From Desulfurococcales archaeon (lineage in GTDB: Archaea; Thermoproteota; Thermoprotei_A; Sulfolobales; Desulfurococcaceae), in NCBI GenBank assembly GCA_027028805.1, contig JALVHX010000069.1, positions 1 to 5,301 on the forward strand: a stretch of DNA of 5,301 nt, written 5' to 3'. This document shows, piece by piece, positions 3,968 through 5,301 of this stretch; positions within the stretch are counted from its first letter, which is position 1, and each line of letters begins with the position of its first letter. The notes under the pieces were generated by a model. The model searched no databases and had not been told where the DNA came from. It saw nothing but the letters and a program-made list of their open reading frames with translations. A program made the translations under genes and the position numbers.

Positions 3968-5089
3968 TCACTCCACTTCTATACCGAAGAGAATAGATGC
4001 AAGTCTACCAACGCTATAAGTTATAAGCGCCGCCCCCATTGATGCAGCCACGAGCTCTATCATTTTCTTCCTTATGTCAAGATTGGCTGTAAGCGCTATA
4101 ATGAATCCTACAAGAGACATCGTAAGGGCCGCCATGAGAAATGATAGGGGCACAGCTATCCCTATATCTAGTCTAAGGAAGTAGGGAGTCAACGGTATAG
4201 CCGCCCCTAATATATAGAAGAGCCCTGTATAAAAACCTGCCCTACCGGGCTCCTCTAGTTTTTCCTCGCGGATTCCATATTTTTCCTCTGCAAGTATTCT
4301 CTGTAACAGGTCAGGGTTCTTTATAGCGGTGTCAGCTATCTTCTCTGAAACATCGTTTGGCAGGCCTTTCTTTTTCATAATATCCATTATGCGGCTTTGA
4401 AATACCTGTGGAATAAATCTAGCTGCTAAGACCAGCCGAGTCAACACGCCTAAGCGAACCTCTCTCTGAGCCCTCACACTAGTATAGGCGCCTATCCCCA
4501 TTGAGAGCGCCCCGCCGATCCCTACAATCAAACCGCCCAATGCGACATTAAACGGATCACCATAAGCCCCTGCCAGACCCGCGGATACCGATAACACTTC
4601 TACAACGCCATCGCTCATACCCAGCACAGCATCCCTTACATGATCAAGGAACTCTGCAAGACGAGACTCCTCCTCCACAAACTCCTCCTCATGGATGAGC
4701 TCGTCCTCAAGTATCTTCCTTAGATCCGCCCGCTCCTCCTCACTGAGATCACCATGCTCAAGCATTAGTGCATACATCTTTATTGCATTTAGCTCACCTA
4801 GCTCCAAGAGCTTAAGGGTAAGCCCCAAACCGAGCACACGAAGAATAATCCTATATAAAGCGATCTTCAGCCTGCTAGGCTTAACAACATCCGGCTTAAC
4901 ACCTCTCTTCTCCAGAAATTTTCTCCAGAAACGCGCGTGACCGGCCTCTATTCGGGCTATTTCTATGAGCTTATCGGATATAGGGGACCCCCTATATCTT
5001 CTCGCCAAGACACCATATATTAAAGCCGCCTCTAGTTCATCTTTTAACATCTTTCTAGCTATGCTTAACATATCTATATTACTCAACAA
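3968..5089 (-). CDS. Ferritin-CCC1 fusion: rubrerythrin-like domain plus VIT1 iron/manganese transporter (MbfA-like)
   Basis: This is probably a membrane protein that moves Fe2+ or Mn2+, with a soluble di-iron domain that senses, oxidises or feeds the metal. Bacterial MbfA, of the same two-domain design, exports iron. Residues 1-150 are ferritin-like, with candidate ligands E18 (with Y25), E48-x-x-H51, E96/E99 (with Y106) and E130-x-x-H133. Residues 151-373 are VIT1/CCC1, with membrane helices near 152-174, 181-204, 284-304, 311-335 and 344-368. The first has GMSDGVVE with D160, and the second has M197 and GAY, matching the pore positions known in plant VIT1. A cytoplasmic segment (205-283) sits between helices 2 and 3. 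The start is TTG at 5087-5089, set by GAGGTGA (5094-5100); a second TTG follows directly, and the first ATG (residue 7) is too far from the SD. The length of 373 residues is normal for the fusion. It is a single-gene unit. Confidence 0.88.
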   Translation of the reverse strand: MLSNIDMLSIARKMLKDELEAALIYGVLARRYRGSPISDKLIEIARIEAGHARFWRKFLEKRGVKPDVVKPSRLKIALYRIILRVLGLGLTLKLLELGELNAIKMYALMLEHGDLSEEERADLRKILEDELIHEEEFVEEESRLAEFLDHVRDAVLGMSDGVVEVLSVSAGLAGAYGDPFNVALGGLIVGIGGALSMGIGAYTSVRAQREVRLGVLTRLVLAARFIPQVFQSRIMDIMKKKGLPNDVSEKIADTAIKNPDLLQRILAEEKYGIREEKLEEPGRAGFYTGLFYILGAAIPLTPYFLRLDIGIAVPLSFLMAALTMSLVGFIIALTANLDIRKKMIELVAASMGAALITYSVGRLASILFGIEVE

Positions 5090-5093
5090 TAAT

Positions 5094-5100
5094 TCACCTC
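5094..5100 (-). promoter_or_regulatory. Shine-Dalgarno site fixing the TTG start of the ferritin-CCC1 gene
   Basis: The minus strand reads GAGGTGA, 4 bases before the TTG at 5087-5089 and 7 bases before the next TTG (5084-5086). The nearest ATG is over 20 bases away. Either TTG is possible and they differ by one residue; the second has the more typical spacing. Confidence 0.65.
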
Positions 5101-5301
5101 TTCTTTGTAGAAAATAACAAATTATTATATTTTTTCTTTAACATGTATATTATTTCTTTTCTCCAAATAAATATAATAAATAATATAAATAATTGGCCAA
5201 TATCTATAGAAAGAGTTTGATATAATCTATATTTTTCTATAATTAATAATGGATATATGTATATATGTTCATATATAGATAATTTATATAATATATAGTA
5301 A
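5101..5301. other. AT-rich non-coding region upstream of the ferritin-CCC1 gene
   Basis: By hand count 29 of 201 bases are G or C (about 14%), far below the coding part of the window. No gene of credible length is present. It holds several small dyads: ATTGGCCAAT (5192-5201), TCTATAGA (5203-5210), and TATATATG-TT-CATATATA (5260-5277). The region continues past the right edge. Confidence 0.7.
5122..5131 (-). promoter_or_regulatory. Possible TATA box of the ferritin-CCC1 gene
   Basis: The minus strand reads AATATAATAA in an A-rich context. A start about 25 bases downstream falls near 5100, giving a leader of about 10-14 bases that just includes the SD. The whole region is very AT-rich, so other TATA-like strings are equally good by sequence. 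No recognisable iron-regulator (DtxR-type) box was found. Confidence 0.3.

Noticed and set aside
4695..4940. Plus-strand open frame opposite the ferritin-like domain
   Set aside because: Its Ser-rich translation is the complement of Glu/Leu-rich helices, and it has no SD or domain.
5203..5301. Replication origin in the AT-rich right end
   Set aside because: Only AT richness and small dyads are present; no origin recognition boxes and no Orc1/Cdc6 gene are in the window.
1..5301. CRISPR array, insertion sequence, integrase or defence genes
   Set aside because: No regularly spaced repeats, terminal inverted repeats with a transposase or phage-type genes were seen. The tRNA 3' end (3926-3945) has no obvious second copy in the window that would suggest an attachment site.

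Overview
The window reads as the chromosome of a hyperthermophilic crenarchaeote (Thermoproteota). Desulfurococcales is my best guess and no genus can be named. The reasons are the archaeal/eukaryotic-type proteins (aIF6, L31e, L39e, S19e, RNase P component 4, Nep1), Shine-Dalgarno (SD) sites of the GGAGGTGATC type, frequent GTG and TTG starts, archaeal TATA boxes and a tRNA gene interrupted by a short intron outside the anticodon loop.

Layout. About 1-2820 on the minus strand is one tightly packed information-processing operon. In transcription order it holds RNase P protein component 4 (rnp4), a CRM/YhbY RNA-binding protein, ribosomal protein S19e, a PDCD5-like protein, ribosomal proteins L39e and L31e, initiation factor aIF6, and the first 11 bases of a further gene that runs off the left edge (probably ribosomal protein L18ae/LX). 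L39e is only 51 codons. Divergent from the operon, on the plus strand, is nep1 (2915/2918-3613), the 16S rRNA pseudouridine N1-methyltransferase. A TATA-like box near 2871-2881 reads well in both directions and may serve both units. A 219-base non-coding stretch follows, with a hairpin, two dyads, a possible C/D-box guide RNA on the minus strand and the promoter of a plus-strand tRNA-Glu(CUC) gene. That tRNA appears to carry a 38-base intron in its variable loop. On the minus strand at 3968-5089 lies a Ferritin-CCC1/MbfA-like protein: a rubrerythrin-type di-iron domain fused to a VIT1/CCC1 membrane transporter. The right end (5101-5301) is non-coding and about 86% A+T.

How it fits together. 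The left two thirds make and mature the translation machinery: RNase P for tRNA 5' ends, Nep1 for the small subunit, aIF6 and ribosomal proteins for the subunits. The right third is a separate iron (or manganese) handling gene with its own AT-rich promoter region. Most of the window is conserved core genome. I do not see a defence system, a CRISPR array, an insertion sequence or a clearly new multi-gene system. The points most worth checking are the tRNA intron, the rnp4/yhbY overlap, the hairpin over the PDCD5 ribosome binding site, the altered metal-binding region of the transporter and the possible small RNA.
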